Source: JAVXAG01 sp036660615 (GTDB lineage: Bacteria; Bacillota; Clostridia; Peptostreptococcales; Anaerovoracaceae). From it: a stretch of DNA of 20,768 bases. Below, piece after piece: positions 14,649 through 20,768 of this stretch. The DNA lies in assembly GCA_036660615.1 (NCBI GenBank), contig JAVXAG010000019.1, positions 1 through 20,768 of the forward strand, read 5' to 3'. The position numbers and the translations under genes were made by a program. Position 1 is the stretch's first letter, and every line of letters starts with the position of its first letter. The notes under the pieces were generated by a model. That model made no database searches, was not told the DNA's origin, and saw only the letters and a program-made list of their open reading frames with translations.

Positions 14649-15899
14649 TTATTGTCTTGACTCGAAATCAAGTATTCCAAGGTGTTTGCAAACTAGGTCA
14701 ATAAAGGTATCAATATATTCCTTTTTTGAGAATATTGCACGAGCTGACGTTTGATTGCCACCACCTTTGCCACCATAAATGTTGGCATTGTCTTTTACTA
14801 ACTTTCCACAGTCAAAAGTTCCTTTGCCATTTGAGAATAGCAAAATAGTGTGAGAAGGATTGTGGACTAAAAACAGTATTTTAGGGATTTTGTCAGATAA
14901 TGCCCTGCCTACAGTCAATATATCGTCTATTGACAATATGTCGTAGTATTTGACAAGAGTATTCCCTAGGTTAGCTGATAATCCGTCAATTTCAGCAGTT
15001 ATTACCCATTTTTTTAGGTAGTACAATTCACTGCGGACTTCCTTGTTTTTATCTTGTTGAGCCTGATACTTAGATAGCAAATCATCAGTACCGGCAGACA
15101 ATTTATTTTCGATAGATGTTAATACATCAAGCTTCTCTTGGTATTGAAGAAATGCGCGTTTGCCTGCCTCAAAATAGATTCTATACATATTCTTATTAAC
15201 TTCAACTTTGTAGATTTTTATTAAGCCAACTTGGCCGGCGGAAGATGGATGAGTACCGCAACAGGCAACACAGTCAGATGGATTGTTGATATCACCTACG
15301 CATACGATAGTTATATCTTCATCAAAGGCAAGAGCTTTTCTAAGAGGAAGTTTCGACGCCTCACCCTTGTCATCATAATGCCTTGTGATGACGGGCAAAT
15401 TGGACCATACAGCCTGATTAGCGCACAGCTCAACGTGTTTTGCCATGTCCCAAGTTATTTCCGTAAACTCGGGGTTTTCTTCCAAACTGATGTCAATGGT
15501 CATATAGTTTTCACCCATATGGAAACCACGATTCACACCACCATATTCTCTATAAAACATTCCAGACAAAATATGCTCACCACAGTGCCTTTGCATATTG
15601 TCAAATCTATGATCCCAATCGATTGATATATCTACTTCATCGCCAATCGCCAATTTACATTGTGTTTCATCATTTTCCAACATTAACTGATGAAAAATTT
15701 CATTTTCCGACTCATGTACATCGACAACTTGGTAGCCAGCAATATTACCGATATCGCAACTTTGACCACCACCAGTAGGTGCAAATATGGTTTCGTCAAG
15801 AGTAACGGTCAGTTTACCTTCTTCTTGTGAAACACCAGTAATTTTCGAAGTATATTCTTTTAGATATACATTTTCTTTATAAATTCTTTTCGTTTGCAT
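14649..15899 (-). CDS. AlaX-type alanyl-tRNA editing protein with DHHA1 domain
   Basis: A 416-residue stand-alone relative of the AlaRS editing half, expected to remove mischarged Ser or Gly from tRNA-Ala in the cytoplasm. The entry motif APTGGGQSCD is near residue 40. Zinc ligands are H105 and H109 in HCGEH, and C213 and H217 in CCGTH. The C-terminal third is a DHHA1 domain with the glycine-rich YGGKGGGN before the end. No aminoacylation domain is present, so it is a trans-editing factor (AlaX-L class). I choose ATG 15899, with GGAG six bases upstream; an in-frame ATG at 15911 would add four residues and has its own AGGA. It is divergent from cwlD. Confidence 0.9.
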   Translation of the reverse strand: MQTKRIYKENVYLKEYTSKITGVSQEEGKLTVTLDETIFAPTGGGQSCDIGNIAGYQVVDVHESENEIFHQLMLENDETQCKLAIGDEVDISIDWDHRFDNMQRHCGEHILSGMFYREYGGVNRGFHMGENYMTIDISLEENPEFTEITWDMAKHVELCANQAVWSNLPVITRHYDDKGEASKLPLRKALAFDEDITIVCVGDINNPSDCVACCGTHPSSAGQVGLIKIYKVEVNKNMYRIYFEAGKRAFLQYQEKLDVLTSIENKLSAGTDDLLSKYQAQQDKNKEVRSELYYLKKWVITAEIDGLSANLGNTLVKYYDILSIDDILTVGRALSDKIPKILFLVHNPSHTILLFSNGKGTFDCGKLVKDNANIYGGKGGGNQTSARAIFSKKEYIDTFIDLVCKHLGILDFESRQ

Positions 15900-15948
15900 A
15901 ATTCTCTCCATTAAAATTCCTATAATATGTAAAAACGCTTATGCATTT

Positions 15949-15962
15949 TGTGGATATTCACA
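15949..15962. promoter_or_regulatory. Near-palindromic DnaA-like site between alaX and cwlD
   Basis: TGTGGATATTCACA combines two overlapping sequences, each one base from a DnaA box on opposite strands. It lies just upstream of a TATAAC (15968-15973) that could be the cwlD -10 element. Functional binding is uncertain. Confidence 0.35.
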
Positions 15963-16001
15963 AATAGTATAACATATATTTAACAAGCTAAGGAGGGGAA
16001 A

Positions 16002-16769
16002 ATGAAAATAAAATTAAAAGTTATATTGATGTTTTTTATTGTTATGTTGTTGATTGTAGCCACACCAAACTATGGAGATTTTGTTGAAATTTCAGAGCAG
16101 ATGAGAAACCAAATAACTATGGTAATAGATCCGGGGCATGGCGGTATGGACGGTGGGGCAGAAGCGGCAGATGGCACCAAAGAAAAAAATATAAATTTAA
16201 AAATAGCATTAAAACTAAAAAAAGAGGCAGAAAAATACGGAGTGAAAGTGATTATGACAAGAGAAAGTGATAAGGGACTTTATGAGGAGGCTGGTCAGTC
16301 AATCCATTCTAAAAAAATTGACGATTTGAAGAATAGAAAAGAAATAATAGATAAAATAAAGCCGGATTTGACGGTGAGCATACATTTGAATAGTTATAAA
16401 AATGATGAATTAGTTCGAGGCGCACAGGTGTTCTTTCCGAAGGAGTGCCAGGAAGAAAGTATTTGCCAAGAAAGTAAGCTATTAGCTGAGACAGTGCAAT
16501 CTACCTTGGAACAGTCCATTGACGATAAGAAAGAAAGGGCAGCAATGGCTAAAAATGACATCTATTTATTCAAGAATGTTAATACACCGATTATACTTGT
16601 TGAATGTGGTTTCTTGTCGAATATTGACGATGAAAAGAGCCTAATAAACCCTAGATTTCAAGTAGAAATGGCAAAGGCAATTATGGCAGGAGTAGCTATG
16701 CACTATCGTATAAATATTCAAAGAGACACTAAGGTAATTGATACAAAAGAACAAGCTCAAAGTTTATAA
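16002..16769 (+). CDS. cwlD: N-acetylmuramoyl-L-alanine amidase, CwlD type
   Basis: 255 residues with an N-terminal signal or anchor (about 5-20) and an Amidase_3 domain. Zinc ligands are H46 in DPGHGG, E61 in KEKN and H128 in SIHLNS; the catalytic glutamate is E201 in ILVECGFLSN. The enzyme cuts the amide bond between muramic acid and the stem peptide. The CwlD group acts during sporulation to prepare muramic-delta-lactam in the spore cortex, so its presence suggests a spore-former. AGGAGGGG lies close before the ATG. The C-terminal 15 residues are charged and extend past the domain. It could also be a vegetative Amidase_3 protein, but size and order of motifs fit CwlD best. Confidence 0.86.
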   Translation: MKIKLKVILMFFIVMLLIVATPNYGDFVEISEQMRNQITMVIDPGHGGMDGGAEAADGTKEKNINLKIALKLKKEAEKYGVKVIMTRESDKGLYEEAGQSIHSKKIDDLKNRKEIIDKIKPDLTVSIHLNSYKNDELVRGAQVFFPKECQEESICQESKLLAETVQSTLEQSIDDKKERAAMAKNDIYLFKNVNTPIILVECGFLSNIDDEKSLINPRFQVEMAKAIMAGVAMHYRINIQRDTKVIDTKEQAQSL

Positions 16770-16787
16770 TAATGTGGGGAAAAAATA

Positions 16788-16920
16788 TGTGGATAACTTG
16801 TACTTGACAAATTGAAGGGACTCGTTAGCGATTAGGAATTCCAACGCTTTAAGAGAAAAAAGTTATCCACATACCCATGTGCAAAAAATTGTATACAATC
16901 TGCTCATGAGCTGTGGATAA
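16788..16920. promoter_or_regulatory. Cluster of three perfect DnaA boxes
   Basis: TTATCCACA occurs at 16863-16871 (plus) and as its complement at 16788-16796 and 16912-16920 (minus). All three are exact matches in a 232-bp gap between the convergent cwlD and the unknown gene. No dnaA, dnaN or rpmH gene is nearby, so I do not call it oriC. It may bind DnaA for titration or control. The rest of the gap (16921-17001) holds only a short imperfect palindrome at 16966-16985. Confidence 0.7.
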
Positions 16921-17001
16921 ACCATGAAATCCTTTAAAACAATAGGGTTGACACATGTTGAAAAATGTTTGCATTGATGCGAACATAGGTTAACATAATA
17001 C

Positions 17002-18186
17002 CTATTCATTTTCGTCTTTTATTAATTCGACAAAATCTTCAAATCTTTCCAAACCGCTACTAATAAATTCATATAAAACTGGTTCTTTAAATTCGTATTT
17101 GGATAATGGTACCATTGCTGAATACATAGAAGATTTTTTTAAATCAGCTTCCATAGAGCGGATTCCATCCAGACTGTAAGAAGCAACAATGATTTGTCCT
17201 TCATCACAAATAAAGTATAACCCAAGAACATCTTCATTCAATCGGAACACACGTTTGTCGACATGTTTGTTACTTGGATTAAAAACCATATACAGTTCAC
17301 CATTTGGATGAGACGTACATACTGCATTTGCAAATAAAGGGAAACTATCGGGATCAATCATATTAACATCGCCAAGAAATTCATATAAAGTTATAAATTC
17401 AGGACGAGAAAGCATCATGGCAGCCTCAGCAGAGGACACTTTAAAAGTAGAAACCCTTTCAAAAGATTTTATTTGCAAATTTTCCATTACAATATGAGTA
17501 ATTACAATGTGGTAATTATCATTGTATTCTATGAGGGATTCGCAAATATATGAGTTATCTTGTGGACCGTCATCAATAGCGTTTTTGCATAGTGTTGCAT
17601 CCTTAAGCTCTGGGAACAGGTCAACCTTAATATTAGAAGACGCAAGAAATAACGCTACGGCAAAGTCCTTGCCAAAACAACGCATTAAGAAATAATTTAT
17701 AGCTTCATTGACACTAGTTATTTTTGTACATTGTTTGCGTAACAAAATGTATGATTCTGGGTCAGTAAGTTTTGCAGGTATGTTAAGTATAAAATCATAT
17801 TCTTTTTTTCCTTCAGGCAAAGAAATATCCTTAGCTTTGTTAAAGGCAACATAGTGTTGAACCATAAAACATGCTTCAACTTCAGTTAGTGGGATTTTTT
17901 CCCCACCTAAGCCACCGATTAAAGAACGTTCTATCTCTGTAATTTCCGCTTTGTTATTGCCCACAGTGCTTTGATATGTCTCAAAGCCATATTCTTCTGC
18001 ATCAAAATAAAAGAATTGATGGAAGTCGCTCATAACGGGATTGTCAGGCAGACTCCAATGAATGTACATACCAACTACACCCATCAATCGGGTATCAGTG
18101 ATATATGATGACTCAAAAACTTTGCTACTAGTATGTGAGGATTCAGACAATCCTCCGTAAATCAATGTAAATTTATTATTTTCCAA
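17002..18186 (-). CDS. Protein of unknown function
   Basis: I do not recognise this 394-residue family. The protein looks soluble: no signal peptide, no membrane segment, no nucleotide-binding loop and no obvious metal motif. It is acidic, ends in EDFVELIKDENE, and alternates strands and helices as a folded enzyme or scaffold would. The only start in frame near the ribosome binding site is TTG at 18186, with GAGGT six bases upstream; the next in-frame ATG is more than 30 residues inside. TTGTAA and TATACT with a 16-base spacer lie upstream as its promoter. It stands alone, convergent with cwlD and divergent from metK, so the context gives no hint of function. Confidence 0.8.
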   Translation of the reverse strand: MENNKFTLIYGGLSESSHTSSKVFESSYITDTRLMGVVGMYIHWSLPDNPVMSDFHQFFYFDAEEYGFETYQSTVGNNKAEITEIERSLIGGLGGEKIPLTEVEACFMVQHYVAFNKAKDISLPEGKKEYDFILNIPAKLTDPESYILLRKQCTKITSVNEAINYFLMRCFGKDFAVALFLASSNIKVDLFPELKDATLCKNAIDDGPQDNSYICESLIEYNDNYHIVITHIVMENLQIKSFERVSTFKVSSAEAAMMLSRPEFITLYEFLGDVNMIDPDSFPLFANAVCTSHPNGELYMVFNPSNKHVDKRVFRLNEDVLGLYFICDEGQIIVASYSLDGIRSMEADLKKSSMYSAMVPLSKYEFKEPVLYEFISSGLERFEDFVELIKDENE

Positions 18187-18216
18187 TTTATTACCTCGCT
18201 AATTTTATATACCTAA

Positions 18217-18244
18217 AGTATATCCTATTTTGAAAAAATTACAA
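18217..18244 (-). promoter_or_regulatory. Sigma-A promoter of the unknown gene
   Basis: On the minus strand TTGTAA (18244-18239) and TATACT (18222-18217) are 16 bases apart. The start would lie about 25 bases before the TTG codon. Confidence 0.55.
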
Positions 18245-18251
18245 TATCCCA

Positions 18252-18279
18252 TTGACAAAGAGCTAGAATATTGTATAAT
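18252..18279 (+). promoter_or_regulatory. Consensus sigma-A promoter of metK
   Basis: TTGACA (18252-18257) and TATAAT (18274-18279) both match consensus perfectly, 16 bases apart. The transcript would start just before the riboswitch. Confidence 0.88.
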
Positions 18280-18291
18280 TTAAATGATAAA

Positions 18292-18454
18292 TCCTTATCA
18301 AGAGTGGCAGAGGGAATAGGCCCTAAGACGCCCGGCAACCTAGATGCTGATAATTACGGCAAAAAAGGTGCTAAATCCTACAGAATATTTTATTCTGATA
18401 GATGAGGAATGATAACACAAATATCAACCTCTTCCTAGCAGAAGAGGTTTTTTT
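18292..18454 (+). ncRNA. SAM-I (S-box) riboswitch with terminator
   Basis: The aptamer runs from about 18292 to 18408. P1 is formed by TCCTTATC and GATGAGGA. The conserved core AAGAG, GAGGGA and GCCCGGCAACC is visible, and a P4-type hairpin lies at 18381-18397. A terminator follows with 9-bp arms (18426-18434, 18441-18449) and a T-run to 18454. When SAM is bound, transcription should stop before metK, so SAM synthesis limits itself. KamA elsewhere in this window also uses SAM, though only catalytically. Confidence 0.95.
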
Positions 18455-18471
18455 GATTATGGAGGTAAATT

Positions 18472-19656
18472 ATGAAAAAACTATTCACATCAGAGTCAGT
18501 AACTGAAGGACATCCTGACAAAATGTGCGACCAAATTTCGGATGCGATTTTGGACGCCATATTTGAACAAGATCCTTATGGAAGAGTTGCTGCAGAAACA
18601 ACGACAACAACGGGATACGCAATGGTTATGGGAGAAATAAGCACAAACTGTTACATAGATATTCCTAGAATTGTAAGAAATGTAATCACAGAAATAGGTT
18701 ACGACAGAAGCGAATATGGATTTGACGGAAACACTTGTGCAGTATTGACTGCCATAGATGAACAATCCAGCGATATTGCCATGGGAGTAGATAGAGCGCT
18801 TGAGTACAAAGAAGGTCTTATGGACGACCAAATTGACACTATCGGTGCTGGTGACCAAGGTCTAATGTTTGGATATGCTTGCAATGAAACACCAGAATTA
18901 ATGCCAATGCCAATTGCACTTGCACACAAACTTGCAATGCAGTTGACAAAAGTTAGAAAAGATGGTTCGTTGACTTATCTAAGACCAGACGGCAAAACTC
19001 AAGTTACAGTAGAATATGACAATGACAAAGTAGTCAGAGTTGATACAGTAGTTGTTTCTACACAGCATGATCCAGATGTAACACAGGAGCAGATTAAGAA
19101 GGACATAATAGAATATGTAATCAAACCGATCGTTCCAGCAGCATTGCTAGATGACGATACAAAGTACTATGTAAATCCAACTGGAAGATTTGTAATTGGC
19201 GGACCTAATGGAGATTCAGGGCTTACAGGTAGAAAAATTATCGTTGACACATATGGCGGATATGCACGTCATGGTGGTGGAGCTTTCTCAGGCAAAGATC
19301 CAACAAAGGTTGACAGGTCAGCAACTTATGCAGCAAGATATGTAGCAAAAAATATAGTAGCTGCAGGTCTAGCAGATAAATGCGAACTTGAACTTGCCTA
19401 TGCTATTGGAATAGCAAAACCAGTATCCATCTTTATAGATACTTTTGGAACAGGAAAAATTTCTGATGAAAAAATTACGCAATTAGTTGAGAAGCATTTT
19501 GACTTACGTCCAGCTGCTATAATTAGAGATCTTGATTTAAGACGCCCTATCTATAGACAAGTGGCGGCTTATGGACATTTTGGCAGAGTTGATATAGACA
19601 TTCCTTGGGAACATACAGACAAAGCTGAGATACTAAAAGCTGAAGCAAACTTATAA
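18472..19656 (+). CDS. metK: S-adenosylmethionine synthetase
   Basis: Makes SAM from methionine and ATP. At 394 residues it has the normal family length. The N-terminal ATP-binding SEGHPDK-like motif is here EGHPDK (12-17, with H14 and D16). The two family signatures are intact: GAGDQG (125-130) and GGGAFSGKD (268-276). GGAGG lies seven bases before the ATG and closely follows the riboswitch terminator. It is a single-gene unit ended by a hairpin. The full set of motifs leaves little doubt. Confidence 0.98.
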   Translation: MKKLFTSESVTEGHPDKMCDQISDAILDAIFEQDPYGRVAAETTTTTGYAMVMGEISTNCYIDIPRIVRNVITEIGYDRSEYGFDGNTCAVLTAIDEQSSDIAMGVDRALEYKEGLMDDQIDTIGAGDQGLMFGYACNETPELMPMPIALAHKLAMQLTKVRKDGSLTYLRPDGKTQVTVEYDNDKVVRVDTVVVSTQHDPDVTQEQIKKDIIEYVIKPIVPAALLDDDTKYYVNPTGRFVIGGPNGDSGLTGRKIIVDTYGGYARHGGGAFSGKDPTKVDRSATYAARYVAKNIVAAGLADKCELELAYAIGIAKPVSIFIDTFGTGKISDEKITQLVEKHFDLRPAAIIRDLDLRRPIYRQVAAYGHFGRVDIDIPWEHTDKAEILKAEANL

Positions 19657-19671
19657 AAAATAGACATAAAG

Positions 19672-19713
19672 AAGCTCCTATTGCAAATATACTTGCTGTG
19701 GGAGCTTTTCTGC
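19672..19713 (+). terminator. Terminator of metK
   Basis: AAGCTCC (19672-19678) pairs with GGAGCTT further on, around a long loop that has its own weak TTGC pairing, and is followed by TTTC. The stem starts about 15 bases past the metK stop codon. Confidence 0.65.
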
Positions 19714-19754
19714 ATTATACTTAATAAAAGAACGTTTTTTGAGAGGGTGATATA

Positions 19755-20699
19755 ATGGAATACTTATTCTTAGTTATTGGATTCGCATTGCTAATCATAG
19801 GAGCCTATTGGCTGGTTGAGGGAGCAACATCCTTAGCCACGCTGACAAAGATACCCAAAGTGATAATGGGGTTATCTGTAGTAGCTATAGGTACCAGTTT
19901 GCCAGAGACTGCAGTTAGTATTACTGCGGCCATTGAAGGAAACAGTGAAATGGCAATAGCCAATGTTGTCGGTTCAAATATTTTCAATATACTTATGATA
20001 ACGGGAATATGTGCTTTGATAAAGGTTTTGCCTAGTAATAATGAAATATTGAAGAGGGATTTCCCTTGGGCAATGTCCTCGACAATAATATTAATAATTA
20101 TTTTGGCAGACGTTTATATTTCCAGAATAGATGGCGTGATATTAATAATATGTATGGCAATCTACTTGTTTATGATGCAAGGCGATGCAGAGGAACATAG
20201 AGAGGGATATCAATACATAGAAAGTCACAAATACGAAAACGTAATACAAAACCAGCCGGCCTTTAAAAGTATACTCCAAATTGTTATAGGGTTAGTGTTT
20301 GTAGTAATAGGAGGCAAATTAGTAGTAGATGATGCAACGATTATTGCTATTCACCTTGGAATGTCCCAAACTTTAATGGGGCTTACGGTGGTTGCCATTG
20401 GTACATCGTTGCCAGAATTAGTAACTTCTATTGTTGCAGTCAAAAAAGGCGAGGTGGACTTGGCTATAGGAAATATAATCGGTTCAAATATTTTTAATGG
20501 GTTTGTAGTTCTTGGAGCATCGGCATTATGCTCACCACTAAAGGCATCAGTGCTTGACATTGCTGACGTTGGACTAATGCTAATTGCAACAGGAGCAGTA
20601 TACTTCTTCTCATGGCATAATGACAAAACAACCAGAAGCGAAGCCGTAGCTTGTATAGGCTTATATATAGCATTCTTGGTATACATTTTCTTAAGATAA
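19755..20699 (+). CDS. CaCA-family sodium/calcium exchanger-like protein
   Basis: 314 residues with about ten membrane segments and the two inverted alpha-repeats of the cation/Ca2+ exchanger superfamily. Each repeat carries the key pair of motifs: AIGTSLPET and VGSNIFN in the first half, AIGTSLPEL and IGSNIFN in the second. A short hydrophilic loop near residues 145-170 joins the halves. It resembles YrbG and archaeal NCX proteins and should swap Na+ or H+ for Ca2+ across the membrane; the true ions cannot be told from sequence. GAGAGGGTGAT lies shortly before the ATG. The remaining 69 bases to the window edge hold no gene that I can support. Confidence 0.92.
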   Translation: MEYLFLVIGFALLIIGAYWLVEGATSLATLTKIPKVIMGLSVVAIGTSLPETAVSITAAIEGNSEMAIANVVGSNIFNILMITGICALIKVLPSNNEILKRDFPWAMSSTIILIIILADVYISRIDGVILIICMAIYLFMMQGDAEEHREGYQYIESHKYENVIQNQPAFKSILQIVIGLVFVVIGGKLVVDDATIIAIHLGMSQTLMGLTVVAIGTSLPELVTSIVAVKKGEVDLAIGNIIGSNIFNGFVVLGASALCSPLKASVLDIADVGLMLIATGAVYFFSWHNDKTTRSEAVACIGLYIAFLVYIFLR

Positions 20700-20768
20700 A
20701 TTTTTGATAAACTTATGATACAATAACCACATTAGCGTTTACTGGTGAAATGATTTGGACATTGATTT

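Noticed and set aside
14554..14754. Small plus-strand reading frame across the GC-rich repeat
   Set aside because: It runs through hairpin 2, the repeat and the alaX 3' end in antisense, with a repeat-driven composition and no ribosome site.
16770..17001. Chromosomal replication origin
   Set aside because: DnaA boxes are present, but there is no dnaA, dnaN or rpmH, and no clear AT-rich unwinding element with DnaA-trio pattern. Called a box cluster only.
18964..18970. Further GGTTC sequences in metK and the exchanger gene
   Set aside because: They lie inside conserved coding sequence, lack the paired GAACC half at 6-bp spacing, and have no sigma-54 promoter nearby.

Overview
The window looks like a chromosomal segment from a low-GC, AT-rich, spore-forming anaerobic member of the Clostridia. 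The reasons are strong AGGAGG ribosome binding sites, heavy use of AGA for arginine, a CwlD-type spore-cortex amidase, a SAM-I riboswitch on metK and a complete-looking set of amino-acid fermentation genes. I cannot fix the genus from sequence alone; a lysine-fermenting relative of Peptostreptococcaceae or Anaerovoracaceae is my guess.

Left two thirds (about 60-13166): an anaerobic lysine fermentation locus. It holds kal (minus strand), a sigma-54 activator, a stand-alone kdd, and then a long operon of a second kdd, kamA, kamB, kamC, kamD, kamE, atoD and atoA, closed by a strong terminator. The route is L-lysine to beta-lysine (KamA), to 3,5-diaminohexanoate (KamDE, B12 and PLP), to 3-keto-5-aminohexanoate (Kdd). 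Cleavage with acetyl-CoA (Kce, not in this window) follows, then 3-aminobutyryl-CoA to crotonyl-CoA (Kal), and finally CoA transfer between butyryl-CoA and acetoacetate (AtoDA). KamB and KamC are ATPases that probably maintain the B12 aminomutase.

The most interesting item is regulatory. The activator is a sigma-54 enhancer-binding protein whose N-terminal 340 residues are a degenerate copy of Kdd, so a pathway enzyme appears to have become its sensor. Three GG-N10-GC sigma-54 promoters lie before kal, kdd copy 1 and the kdd copy 2/kam operon. The same inverted repeat (GAACC-N6-GGTTC or one mismatch) occurs four times, upstream of exactly these promoters. Together these describe a self-contained regulon readable from the DNA.

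Right third (13168-20768): ordinary genes in separate units. They are a YabE-like 3D-domain wall protein, an AlaX-type tRNA editing protein (minus), CwlD, a protein of unknown function (minus, TTG start), SAM riboswitch plus metK, and a CaCA-family cation exchanger. Two non-coding stretches stand out: 14343-14648, with two hairpins sharing the same 12-bp arms and a GC-rich 20-nt direct repeat, and 16770-17001, with three perfect DnaA boxes.
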